Shown here one piece after another: positions 12,801 through 24,533 of a DNA stretch of 64,000 bases. The translations under genes and the position numbers were made by a program. Where the stretch lies: assembly GCA_961205875.1 (NCBI GenBank), contig OY540813.1, forward strand, positions 11,627,001 through 11,691,000, written 5' to 3'. Position 1 is the first letter of the stretch. Each line of letters starts with the position of its first letter. Source of the stretch: Sialis fuliginosa (lineage: Eukaryota; Arthropoda; Insecta; Megaloptera; Sialidae). The notes under the pieces were generated by a model. It did no database searches. It saw only the letters and a program-made list of their open reading frames with translations, and had not been told where the DNA came from.

Positions 12801-15800
12801 ATCGGACTTGCATCAGCATATGAGTTTTGAATTGCTAAAAAAAAGTTCTTTAATATATATAAAAATTGATAAACCGTAGTTATTTTAAGCCTAGTAGATA
12901 TTAGAGGATTTTACTAAAGATAATTATTAAGGGACCCTCAATTTATTTTAATTTTTTTATAATTACTCGATTAACAAAATATAGATATTATTCAAAGCCA
13001 GTACAAAGCCTGGTTCAAGCAAAATTATCAAGTTTGTCAGTAAATTTCTGTATTTAATAGAATTTCATTCATTCTTCAACTTCGATTAGAAGTCCGACAT
13101 ATTTTCTCTTTTTAACCATATAAAATACAAACTATTGACTTATCTTGAATACTTACAAGTTCATGGCTTGCCGATGCTTCTAAGTGGTAGATATAAATTT
13201 GCGTGAGCACAGTCAGGGGGTTGTTTTTCCCAGGCCTCAGTAGCCTGTCATACCGACAATCGTGTGTGAGCCGCGTGGTGAATTCTGATTGCGTCAAATT
13301 GTCGCCGTCTTCCACCGGGGGACATTTTCTGAAAAACGTTAGAAATCAATAAGTAGCAATTTAAAATTGTGCTAAACTTGTTCTATGATAAACTGTAATT
13401 TTTTCAGATTTTTTACATCGATAGTTTAGAAAATATAGGGGAGGGGGGTGCTCTGATAACAACTTTGAATGCAAATATATCGTTGAAGAGTTAAAATCAA
13501 AAGGTCCCTTAACATTTTTTATTGTATTTTAGGAAACCTATATAAAGACACCCCACTCAATGGGATAAGTGAAAAAAAAATTATACTTTTCAGTCTATTA
13601 GAATGAAATCAAAAAAAAAATTTTTTTTTCAAAAATCTCGTCATTTCTGTTTTTGGGTTATCAATCTACGTCCATATACCACATTTCATCTTAAACGGTA
13701 TAAAATTTATATAGACGAACGAACGGACAGAGCGAAACTATAAGGTTTCTTTGTTTTCTGCGGAACCCTAAAAATTACTTAGCATTAATGTATGTATTGT
13801 AAAACTTACATTGAAGAAATTTTTAGAATTAATAATGGAAATTAAAATACAATTGGGATTCCTAGTTTTTTAATTTTTTTCCTTTTCATTTAACTTGTTT
13901 TACTATGATTGATAGTTACGCAAAGAAATTGTCTTTATACTTTTAACTAACCCTTTATTACTTGATGATTTTTTTTATAAACTAAGAATAAGATAATTTA
14001 CATTATGCAAAACTAGTTACAACTAAAATTATCAATGTATAATAATTATTTGACTTTACTCATTATTCTGACTAATAACTAACAAAAGCATCACAAAATT
14101 ATTATCTAAAATCATAAATATACAATTTTTATTGTCGTATTTTGAACAAAACTAACTTAATAATTTTAAAATATATGTATACTTCTTGTATAAATATGTT
14201 GATTAAGGATCAAGTAGGTAATTTACATCGGTGCAAATATTAGCATATGATACACATCTTTTTTAAAAACAACAGTTCAAATAAAATTTACGTCACTGTT
14301 TACACAAACATGACTTATTTACTGTCTCAAATACTAATACACTTAATTGTTTAATACCGCTTTATTACAGGTAGCCATGAAATAATATTTATTATCTGTA
14401 AATATTTTACGATTTCTGTTTCATATCTTGATCAAATTAAAATACTGTTACAATATAATTATGTATACAGGATGTCCAAGATAAGCGTGAAATGTATAGG
14501 GATTTCCTAAACGGTAAGAGATACAGATCGGTTAAATGAGATGAAAAATATGTAAGGAAGAGGTGAGTATTATTACATCAAAAAATATTAATAACTCTAT
14601 GTAAAAGATTTTTTTTAAATGGCTATAACTTTTTTGTCAAAGTAGATAGGTACTTTTTGTTTGCGGTATCAGCACATTTAACTTCCGAGTTACAAACCCT
14701 AATTTTAGTTTTTCTTATGAGCCACTAAGTTGGCTATAACATATTTAAACGTGTTTTTTACTCTACTTTACAACGATATGTTACTTACTACTACTTACTA
14801 TCGAAAAAAAGTAAGAACATTTTTTTTGTAATAGTTTTTTGTTTTCAAATATTCATTTGTTATTTCGATTGTGTAATAGAATTAATCATATTTTTTGGTG
14901 TTGTAATACTCACTCCTTTTTTACAAATAATTCATCTCATTTAACCGAATCTGTATTTCTTACCATTTAGGAAATCCTCATGCATTTCACGCTTATCTTG
15001 GACACCCTGTATAACTATATATGATCCTATCATAAATTATTGATTAACATTTTTTATTAATTTCAAAAAAAAAAACTTTATTAAATAATTATAATACTAC
15101 ACACATAATTTAGCTAACGGCGTCATACGGTATCATATTTTATTCCATTTTTCAACAAGAAAATGATCTGAAAAGTGATACTTACATAAAAATATTTTTC
15201 GCATAAATTTACATAATATACCTATATACTTATTTTTATCTTAATATGAATAATATATATTTTATGTCCATGCACTATTAAGTTACAAATGACCTGGTCT
15301 GTTTAAAAAATACAAACTAATTAATAACTGTTGAACAATATAATGTACTTAACTAGTGCATAAAATAGTAACTTTATTTTTACAATTCGTAACGACAGTA
15401 GCGTACTAAATCTCTAATGAATAAGACATTTTTTCACGTAAATACAAAAAAAACGTGATTAAACCGTTTTCATTATGTAGTACATACCTACACATCCAAT
15501 AATGTGCTCAGTATTAAATCTGAGGGTAGAGAAGCAATGTTATATGAAGAAATCGATTTTTTTAAAATTATATTTTTATATATGTATCTACATTTCTGCG
15601 AAAAACTATTTTTTAAATATTTTATTTTCGTCGGAGGGTAATTTTGCTAAAATAATTCTAATTTGTAGAGCTGATTCTTAAAATACTAGAGCTAACCTAA
15701 AATCCATTATCCCCCCACCCCACCCCTAATAAATTTGAGTATAGGTACCACTAAAATATTACTTACCAAAAATAAATTTAAATAAAAGAAAAATCAACAA

Positions 15801-16600
15801 TATACTTATATTTTACTATTGTAGGACAAAAATACTTTACTCCGCCTCTGAAGTTAATTGTTAATGAAAGAAAACGTCATAAATGGTTTTTAAGAGCACG
15901 TGATTTTAAGTAAGGGAATTAAATGTCAATAACAACAATCCATTTTTTTGTTTGCGATATTTTAATTCAGAATTATGTAATCTCTTTCGAAGAACCAATA
16001 CCTTGTTCATTGACCTTCAGTACCTTGACATATTTGCTAAATGGAAAAAAATAATTTATAATTTCAATATATTTTTATATAAACCATTGATTTAATGAAG
16101 ATAGCTGTTTACAACTTTACACTTCGATATGTAATTATTATTAATAATTACAGTTCTTAACACATAAGCTGTAATTTTTCACACAATGTTCATTTCATAA
16201 AATTGAACTTCTGACATTTTATATTAAATATGAAGTCAATTATTGCGTCAGAGAACAAGGCGCAAATAATTGTAATATCAAAATTACAATGTTGCCTAAC
16301 TTAAACTACAACTAAAACAATTGATATGCTCCACTAGTTTTTAATCTATGAAAATAATTGTTACTTAAATTCTTAAAAGATTAATTATAACTATGTTCTT
16401 TTGATTTAAAAACATTATTTTATTTATAAAATTGACCGAATTATTTTAAAAATATATATATATTTTTTTTTTATAAAATAAAATACATAGTACAATTTTT
16501 AAAATATTAATTTAAAAAATACTTACGTATCTGCAAGATTTATTTGTGTCCTTACTAAATTACAAAAACTTAAAATTATTAACAACACTGTAGTTTTCAT
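9807..16600 (-). CDS. Cys-loop ligand-gated anion channel subunit (Hodor/pHCl-2-like)
   Basis: Pentameric Cys-loop channel subunit of the plasma membrane, resembling the insect chloride-channel group containing Hodor/pHCl-2. Exons in transcription order: 16600-16527, 13328-13157, 12834-12522, 12007-11849, 11579-11424, 11343-11178, 11060-10868, 10064-9807. The 1,491 nt are in phase and give 496 residues. Exon 1 encodes a signal peptide (MKTTVLLIILSFCNLV). Exon 3 has the canonical Cys-x13-Cys loop (CWMNLQKFPFDDQHC). TM1 starts near DYFLPSIMIVSTSW, APRITLG leads into TM2, and TM3 is FLGCTFFIFGTLVEFAF. TM4 (LFPVAFFVFNVCYFGFV) is at the extreme C-terminus. The TM3-TM4 loop has a His/Asn-rich patch (NKNNHNHN). 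No second loop-C cysteine pair is seen, unlike GluCl or HisCl. The APR order at the TM2 border resembles the anion-selectivity PAR motif. The ligand (zinc, protons or other) cannot be read from sequence. Intron 1 (3.2 kb) and later introns contain several MITEs. Confidence 0.9.
10150..10788. repeat. Long palindromic MITE in the last channel intron
   Basis: The left arm cagggtgtccgtacaaattt...atattaac pairs with the right arm gttaatatttcaatttgtat. Pairing continues inward (acaaagaacagat / atctgttctttgtgac; attgacaattaatatgc) to a central region of aaatcgatttt-type inverted sequence near 10440-10510. Almost the whole 640 bp can fold into one imperfect hairpin. Non-coding; non-autonomous DNA transposon inferred. 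Confidence 0.75.
12183..12316. repeat. Small MITE with ggggtcgcggtaat ends
   Basis: Perfect 14-base terminal inverted repeats ggggtcgcggtaat / attaccgcgacccc enclose about 105 bp. It is inside the channel intron between exons 3 and 4 and is GC-richer than its surroundings. Non-coding. Confidence 0.7.
13375..13775 (+). repeat. Dispersed repeat, copy C, in channel intron 1
   Basis: Same family as 115-805. It shares gacaccccactcaatggg, cagtctatta.aa, tgtttttgggttatcaatct and gagcgaaactataagg, ending gcggaaccct. It carries one full unit, against two in copies A and B. It lies just upstream of channel exon 2. Confidence 0.65.
14464..15013. repeat. 550-bp MITE with tatacagg.tgtccaagataagcg ends
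   Basis: The left end tatacaggatgtccaagata and the right end tatcttggacaccctgtata are inverted repeats. Similarity extends about 110 bp inward (aaatgagatgaa / ttcatctcattt). TA is present at both ends. The interior has no useful frame. It sits in intron 1 of the channel gene. A Tc1/mariner-like origin is inferred from the TA and cagg.tgtcc ends. Confidence 0.75.
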
Positions 16601-17040
16601 TCTTATAAATAATAAAATTATATTTGTTTAAATATAATATCACAATTTTTTTAAGCACAATACTATGAATATAAAACTAATATATAATTGGTGTACTTTT
16701 ATTTAATTATTGTTTCCCCCATTATTATTATTAATATTATTCTAAATGATGAGACATAAATATTGCCTCCAAATATTGTTATTATACTTTTTTAATTCTA
16801 CCATAATAGCTGAAAAATGTTTAAGCGAAATTGTACTTATTATGTTTTCATGTTTTTATAGGACCCCCCACTTATTTACTTTTCTGTACAAATACTACTG
16901 TCAGAGTGGTGGTGGAATTATTATATAAAAATAAATAAATATACTTACCTATATGCGTATTATAATTACTTGTTTATCTATACTTATTTGATAGTCAATT
17001 AAAAAGTTTTTGTTTCAATTGTTAACAGAAAATATACTTA

Positions 17041-17216
17041 AACTAAAAATATACACCTTAACCACAAAAAAACAATGTCACTCGACACGTTTTTCGACTC
17101 TACAAGAAGTCCTCCAGAGTCTGAAACTGTTAGGCTCCTGATGAGGACTTCTTGTGAAGTCGAAACACGTGTCGAGTGACATTGTTTCATTGTGGTTAAG
17201 GTGTGCACTTTTAGAA
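17041..17216. repeat. Inverted repeat containing hammerhead-like sequences
   Basis: The left arm (acaccttaaccacaaaaaaa, then caatgtcactcgacacgt) and the right arm (acgtgtcgagtgacattgtt, then tgtggttaaggtgtgc) are inverted copies of about 75 bases separated by about 25 bases. Each arm carries a related ribozyme-like core. The right-arm copy is the better preserved (17130-17180). Hammerhead motifs in repeats are known from Penelope-like elements, retrozymes and some SINEs, so a Penelope-like element remnant is the leading inference. Confidence 0.7.
17130..17180 (+). ncRNA. Candidate type I hammerhead ribozyme
   Basis: CUGAUGA is at 17138-17144. It is followed by a stem II hairpin GACUUC-UUGU-GAAGUC, then GAAAC (17162-17166), a minimal helix III C-ACGU-G, and the cleavage triplet GUC (17171-17173). 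Helix I is short: GCUC before the core pairs with GAGU after GUC. The layout matches the minimal type I hammerheads of retroelements (GAAAC-NNNN-GUC). One deviation: an extra G lies between CUGAUGA and stem II. The left arm, read on the minus strand, has the same stem II and GUCGAG but a damaged CUGAUGA. Self-cleavage activity is not established. Confidence 0.55.
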
Positions 17217-17218
17217 GA

Positions 17219-17456
17219 GTGTCCATCACTGCTTGCTCATTACTAGTTTTACTTCATACATTACCTACTGGAGAAAAAACATAAACAAACTATATTTGCG
17301 GACTTTGGTAATTAAATTAATTAAATAAAGAGTTACTTGTTTTATTAGTAAAATGAGTTCATGAGAATTACAAAAAAGAAGCCCGTCAATCACAAAATCA
17401 GTAAACCTTGCTCTTAAAGCGGCCATAACTGGTGCCAGTACCTTATATATCGAGCG
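17219..17456 (+). repeat. Dispersed repeat next to the hammerhead inverted repeat
   Basis: Starts gtgtccatcactg and contains gctcattactagttttact, ctggagaaaaaacataaac, atttgcggactttggtaatt and cttgctcttaaagcggcc. A second copy is at 30332-30504 (+), and the reverse complement of its right part is at 63925-64000. Direct adjacency to the hammerhead repeat suggests both are parts of one element, but the 30332 copy lacks the hammerhead. Confidence 0.65.
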
Positions 17457-20400
17457 AAGCAGGAAAACAATTTTGCTATACTAAAACGTCACCCAGTTGC
17501 ATTTTCCGCATGTATTACAAATTTTCTTTCCAGTATCGATATTAAGTTTTTTAATCTCATTTATCTTTTAAAAATTGAATGTTATTTTAATATGCAGATA
17601 AATATAAAAATAATAATAATTTTTATATGCTTTATACATATTGAATGTTACATACGTAAAATGCATTAGGTGGTATGTAATAAAATACAGTAAATATTTG
17701 ATATAAAATGAATATGCAAATATCATAAAAAATTATCGGAATTATTAAATACATATTATAATAACACAATTGTATCTTTACTTATGCTAATTATAGCGTT
17801 AATAATGAATTGAATATTTATTTATTGTTATTTTTAAACATCCGGATACAAAATTGATATGTAATTATTCAAATATTTGTTTTGTTACATTTTGAATAAA
17901 TATAGTTTATATTTATTATTTATCTGTGTTTACGTGCTATATTATAAAATACAATATACATATGTTGGTATGGTACAATTTACGTAAGCTTACCGTTTTC
18001 AGTATGACTGGGAATAACCCAGATTGAAAGTATGTTCCCGAAGTCTCATCTAGTTTATCATTTTGTCAATTAGTTTTTATTTTCGAACAATGAGTAAATC
18101 CTTTAACTATATATAACGAATTCAAAATCATGAAAAGAAACTGTAGTTACATTACTGATGCCTGGGGCCCACGAGTATAAGAGGCCCCTGCAGCAGCGTA
18201 ACAATTAGCGTCGGCAATTGAGGAACAAAAAAGGTCATTAAAATAAGTAACATGCGTAAAATTGTGGATTGAGGTAACAACAAAAAAACAGGTTTTTAAT
18301 TTTTATATTTTGCATCTAGGTACAGCCCTGTTTGAAGCCTTAAAAACATAATATCCCTTTTTAGTGTTTAGCCACGTTGATCGGGTGAAATGAGAACGAT
18401 GTAAAAGTTTTCAGTGTTACATTTGTATAATGTTCTGTAAACTAAATGTTGAATTGGGTTATTCTATAAAAAAATTAATCCTTCAAAAAATCACGTCAGT
18501 AACTTAAATATGTGAATAACTTCAGTGAAATAATGAATGCCATGTTTTACATTTAAATTTTATTTCTCTTCATTTATTATACCTATAATCATTTTTTCAC
18601 CCGAAAAAATAGATAGAAACTCTATATAGTAATTAAATTATATTAATGTGCAGTAATAGTTAAAGTATCTGTATTCAAAATTACATTTTACTACTTAATT
18701 TGATAAGGTTTATTTACTTTGGCATATTTGTATAGCTTATTGTCTGAAAATTATCATATTGTAATTTTACATTTAAAAAATATTTTTTTCATAAAATATT
18801 AATATAATAATAAATATAATAGATACCTACTAAAATCTAGTCATTTTAATTTCTATTGTTGCCATTTACTTATAACTTCATACTTATGCATTCTATTACA
18901 CTTTTTCAACAATATAATTTTTACTTCAGTCGATTTATTATTGATTCATAGCATTATAAAACAAACTTTTTGAATGTTAATCAATATAGTGCGTAGGTAC
19001 ATATAACAATGTAGGTACTAACTACATTAATCTATATATCACGATATTTTCTTTATGAATTCATATATCACTTATATATGAGGTCAACATATCCAGTTTA
19101 TCCACCTGTCTTATTCATTGATTCTATTTCATACTTGAATGGATTAATAATAAATTTGTAATAATTAACGATTACCTTAATAACATTAATATTTTCATTG
19201 AAATCATTGATCTTGATAGTATAAACATTACAAAAATTTATATCAATTGAATGACTTTAAAGGAAATCGACCGTTTTTTAAATTAAATAGGTTATGTTTG
19301 TTTTATTGTTTTAGGTTATGTTACTACCTATATTTATATAAGATAACCTTCAAAGAAATATATTTTAAAATTATGATTTATTTAAATTATTTAATAATGC
19401 TTACATTAAATTAACAAAACAATATATTTTCTTTTATTTATGTAATATTTAAATATTTCAAATTATTTAAAAAAGTATATATAACCTTGAACAAATGTCA
19501 GCGTTTAAAAAATGATATATTTACAATTATATCCTCGAAATAAAACACAATGACAAAAATAGCATTATTATTTATGTAAAATGCAAGAGAAAGTTATTTA
19601 ATTGGGTTCTAAATGTTTAGTGCCAATTATACGGACACAAAATGACTTTGAGTGTGCAGAATTAATTGTCGATAATACATCATTATAATTTTTTTAATGC
19701 ACCACGAAGAATATTCCATATTCATGAGTTTAAGTATGTATCCTGCAGCATACAAAGTGTTATCATTGTTGCATAATAGAACGCCTATAGTCCGTTCAGT
19801 ACCTTATGGAAAGTGTATTTTATACAGACACTTGATCACTTTAATTAGACACTTTAAGTAATTTTTGGTATCTTTTTCAAATAACACCGATTTTAAATAC
19901 GAAATCATATAATTATTTTTACTAGATCCTTATCTATATATTTATACAATAATAAATACTAACAAAAATCTGGAAAAAATGGTTGGAAGCTGCTGATCTA
20001 TATTGTTCATTATGTAATCTACTATCGGCTTCAGAAGTCGTCTCCCACCCTAAAGGTCAGAATCGCTTACAACGGTTTCAAACATCATCGGTTATCTTTT
20101 TCTAGGGCGGAGCTTATATAGTTAAGTACATCATTTTTAATAAAAACACAAATATACGTCCACTTCACTAATTAATTTTATATCAAGTTTAAGATATTAA
20201 AATACTAAAAATATTTAAATACTAAAATTTGGAATATCAAATATTTATTGCCACAAAATTTACTTAAACAATTTTCAATAGATTACTACTAACAGTTTGT
20301 GATAAGCGATTTTGAATGAAAACTGGTCGACCACTTCTGCATGCGACTCTACATACTGCGTCGGGGATGCGTTCTTCAAAAACGCATTACATACAGAAAC

Positions 20401-21349
20401 AACGTAATTGTTTTTTCCTTAAGGAGGACGTAACAAAATACGACCTATACATACGATATCTTAACTGTTTAACAAACGGAAATAATGCAAAATGAGGTCT
20501 AGGTGTAAATATATGAACTTTGTATTTTGGGTGCAAGCCGCATCGTTCTGGTTATTTTCTCGGCCATTTCAAGAGCCCTGATGTTCATTGACAAAACGTT
20601 AATGGAGTTAACGGTGGCTTACACACAAAAGCCAAGATTCATCCTAAGCTTAAATGTATTGGTAATAGGTAATGTGTTCATATTATATTTATTGTTCTGT
20701 TGTTCATGTATGTATGTAGGGAATAATATTGTAACACTGCGGTAATGAAAGTGTCATAATGTTTTGAATCGACTATAAGAGACGTTTATAATTTGCATTC
20801 GTTTTTCAAATAAACATCTTTATTTATAAAATTTGTGCAGAACTTTTTCTTTGCAGATCATTCAGCCTTGTATCATCACGTTCAATGTTGAGAGACGACC
20901 TTTTTCAAGATAACAATATTATAAGTGTTTGCCAAAACATGTACATTTTGGGAAACAGTAAAATTTATTTTAACCTACATACCTATTATATTTATTTATT
21001 TAGTCCATTTTTTGTAATAAGTTAATTTTCCCTTATCCTCAATATAATTTTGTATTTTTTAAATATAACCAGCTTTTGAATTCCGATATGACCACGGTAA
21101 AAAATCAGTTAGAGCCAGATTATTTAAGGTGAGGCATAATTGGTTGCTTTTGTTCACCAGAATTTATTCAATTATATATCATATAATTTACAATGCCCCC
21201 ACCTCCTTCGAATAACCGGACACTAACTGGGCAATTATTATACTTGCCCTAATTTAAAAACAAATATATTTTAAACATTGGCGTATCATTACTATATAGC
21301 ACTTCAATATTTTAGGACTGGACTAGCCCGACGGGCAGCAGTGTAGTAA
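17457..21349. other. Gene-free AT-rich intergenic DNA
   Basis: Upstream of the minus-strand channel gene and downstream of TBL3. I see no exon-like stretch with recognisable protein, no tRNA and no clear MITE. Local features are a GC-richer patch near 18160-18210 and ordinary low-complexity A/T runs. Confidence 0.5.
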
Positions 21350-21492
21350 CGATGGTGGGGGGGGATAACCCCCCCCCCCGCACCCGAAATATTCAGTGTT
21401 CTAAAAAAACCTGTTTTGAGAAAATATCAGTTCAAAATACCTTAAAAAAATTTAACTCATGTATTTATACCCCCCCCCCCCCCCCCCGATTT
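21350..21492. repeat. G-run / C-run low-complexity patch
   Basis: A run of about 8 G at 21357 is followed at once by about 11 C, and a run of about 19 C lies near 21470-21487. A small open frame crosses the patch but consists of Pro/homopolymer codons and is not credible as a gene. Homopolymer lengths may be affected by sequencing error. Confidence 0.7.
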
Positions 21493-21749
21493 TTTTTCTT
21501 ACTACGCCATTATCGGTGGAATATTCCTCAGGGGGGTGAACGATTTTATTAATGAAAGAAAAAATGTTACGTAAGTATAGTTATATGAAATTTTTAATAA
21601 GTATAAATCAGGGGCGTCCACGAAAAAAAGGGCAAAGTTTTTTTTTAACGTAATTATTAACTCCTTTCACAAACTGCTCCATTTGCCCACACCTGCAGAC
21701 ACCTGTAGTATAAATAATAATAAAATAGAAGTTTTATAAAAAAACAAAA

Positions 21750-21755
21750 TTTATT
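21750..21755 (-). terminator. AATAAA poly(A) signal, TBL3
   Basis: AATAAA on the minus strand about 40 bases after the TBL3 stop codon. Confidence 0.5.
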
Positions 21756-21793
21756 ATTAAAGAAAATATAACAAATATTTCACAAAATATAAA

Positions 21794-24533
21794 TTATGTT
21801 TCTGTTTTTACATATTCCATTTTTTTAACTAAATAATCTATAAAATTTAAATCTTGTGTTACCCGTGTCAATCTTCTAAAATGACGTTCTGTATAAGGTA
21901 GAGCAGATTCTATCAACGATGTCATACCTTCAGGTCTAAAATCTCCAGATTGCATATCACGTAACAATATATTTAAAATCAACTGTGCTTCTTGACAGTG
22001 TTTACTATTCGTATTCCATTTCAGTGCTGTTTTAAATAACAATTCTTTACTTTCATTGCTTAGTTGTTTAATTGTAGCTGGTAAATTAGCTTCGCCTGTT
22101 TTCACCACGCTTTCAATGATTTTTAAAACCTGGTAAGGTCTGTCTAATTTCAAAGCAATCTTCAATGCTTTCAACAATTGATTACTTTGAACCAGGTTCG
22201 ATAACTCTTGTTCTTGAAGTGCTAATTCTTCATTTTTTTCTATTTCTGCTATCTTTTTATCAACTGTCACATCTTTCCATTTGATCAATAAAGAGTCAGA
22301 GCCTCCCGAAAATATAAAATTTTCATTTGAACTTACAGCAATCATCCATATTCTGCTTTCGTGCTGATCTAATGTAACAACGCATTCCGAATCTTTTATA
22401 TTCCATAATTTGATCAACCCGTCAGCTCCAGCCGTTAACAACTGCATACCTCTAGAAATAAATTCACCTTTCAAAATACTAGATTCATGGCCTTCAATTG
22501 TTTTCAAACAATTCAGTTCATTGATCGACCATAATTTAACCATACAATCAGCAGAAGTAGTCATTATTACTTGATCTACAGGTGAAAACTTAACACACCA
22601 AATTCCTCTTCTGTGACCTCGTAACGTACCTAGTAATGATAGATTATCGGCTGACCAAATACGTGCAGTCTTATCTTGTGATGCCGTAGCTACAAGCTTA
22701 TCGTTTGGTGAAACTGATACACAATTTATATCTTTATCGTGAGCTTTTTCTGTATACGTACAATCGAGTTGATGGAACTTGTTTTCTGAGGGTATTTCCC
22801 ACAGTTTTAGACACATATCTTGGCTAACAGTAGCACAGAAGTTTGAAGATGTTTGACTGAAAGCCACGGATCCTACAGAAGCTGTATGACGAGTTCCTAC
22901 ACCTATACATGTTATTTCAAATGTACTAGGTTCAGTTTTCCATAATCTGATGCTGTTATCTTTTCCTGATGATAATAGTAAGTTTACATTTACAGGGCAT
23001 TTTGCAAGTGATAATACTATGTCTGTATGGCCTTTAAGTAGCTGACAGTTCATTGTTTCAACATTATATATTTTAATATCTGAAGAATTAGTAGCTACAG
23101 CTATATGTGAATCATTTTCACCAATAAAAACAGCATCGAGAATTTCATCCGAAAATCCAACAAACTGTTTTATGCAATTGAATGTTTCGATATCATGAAT
23201 AATGATATTATGGTCAACGGTTACAACACATAAATAACCAGTCAAATTATTGTACAATAAATGTGTCGCAGCCAAACCTCCATCTTCTTTTGCTGGATTG
23301 ACTAAACTATTTTTTTGTGTGTATATTAACTTGGAAGAATCTAGGTTCCAAATTTTGATTATTCCTTTTTCTCCGATACAAGCAACAAAAATTCCATCTT
23401 CAAGTTTTAAATTTGGTATTAAAACTTTATCAGACAATACAACAACATCTTCGATACTTTCATAAATTGGCAATGTCTTTTTAGCATTATGTTTTTTTAA
23501 ATCCCACAAAATCAATACTTTATCTCGACCCGAACTCACTAAGAACTCATCCTTGTAAAATGACAGTGACGTTACCTTACTGAAATGACCATTTAATGTA
23601 TAAATTAAACTGCCGTTAGTAATATCCCAACATCGTATTTTTACATCATCAGCTGCAGCGAATATCTGATTTATTTCAAAGTTTGGATGGTATTTTAAAA
23701 CGCTTATAACTCCTTGTGATCCTTTTAAATTATGTGTACATGCTTGATGTACCATATTCCATAATCTTATTGCACCATCAGACCCTCCTGTAGCTAATAT
23801 ATTAACTTTATTTATTGCTAATTTTGCAATTGGTCCTTTATGAATGCTCCGCCATGTTTTTTTCAATATTCCATCCCTTGTCCATAATTTAATCAAACCT
23901 GATTTATGTGAGGTGACTACAGTTTCATTATCTGGAGAAATTATAAAGGAATTAATTGTATCTCCTTCGTTACCATCAGAATCCGGCGCATCTCCTATTG
24001 TGCCTGATACTTTGCCACTGTCAATGTCTAATATATGAAGTGTGCTACCGTTTTGGCAAAATAACTGTTTTGAATCATTTGTCCATTCTACGGAACCTCC
24101 CGTAAAAAATGCACCATACTCTGTTTCTGCTTCAAACCTGGAATAAATTATGAAGAAATAAAAGAACAATTTTAATTAAGTGAATATACAACTATTTTGT
24201 TATATAAATTTTTTAAATATGTATGATATATTCATTGTTAAAGAAAGGTATATAAAAACAAATTTAATTTTATATATATGTACCTATATTAATTTCATAT
24301 ATTTATGATACAGATAAAATACGAATGTATTAATTGTATGAATTCTGAAAAATTACGATAAATATTTAATACTATTGCTGTAAAAATATATGAATAAAGC
24401 ATAAATCGTACAAGACATAAGGCATGGGAATTTGTCAAACATAACCTAAAATATAAAATGTGACAAAGTCAAAATAATTAAACTAATATAGAATGTTTAC
24501 TTACGCTTCTTTCAATTTTGCGCGATTTGCCAT
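21794..24533 (-). CDS. TBL3: TBL3 / Utp13, small-subunit processome WD40 protein
   Basis: Nucleolar component of the UTP-B/U3 snoRNP processome, needed for early 18S pre-rRNA cleavage. Two exons: 24533-24505 (MANRAKLKEA, donor GTAAGT) and 24137-21794, which join in phase to give 790 residues. The large exon encodes two WD40 propellers, about a dozen repeats (e.g. SGRDKVLILWDL, GHTDIVLSLA, HDKDINCVSVSPNDK, GHRRGIWCVKFSPVDQV). The last about 130 residues form the Utp13 C-terminal domain (KWNTNSKHCQEAQLILN, ALPYTERHFRRL). Length is close to human TBL3 (about 808). Nearly intronless, which is unusual for this window. Its 29-nt first coding exon lies antisense within the proposed first exon of TMEM186. 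Confidence 0.96.

Noticed and set aside
17038..17229. Minus-strand open frame over the hammerhead inverted repeat
   Set aside because: Its codons come from the palindromic ribozyme-like sequence, and the RNA-structure explanation fits better than a protein.
21352..21552. Plus-strand open frame across the G/C runs
   Set aside because: It consists largely of homopolymer Gly/Pro codons with no domain, and its length depends on uncertain homopolymer counts.
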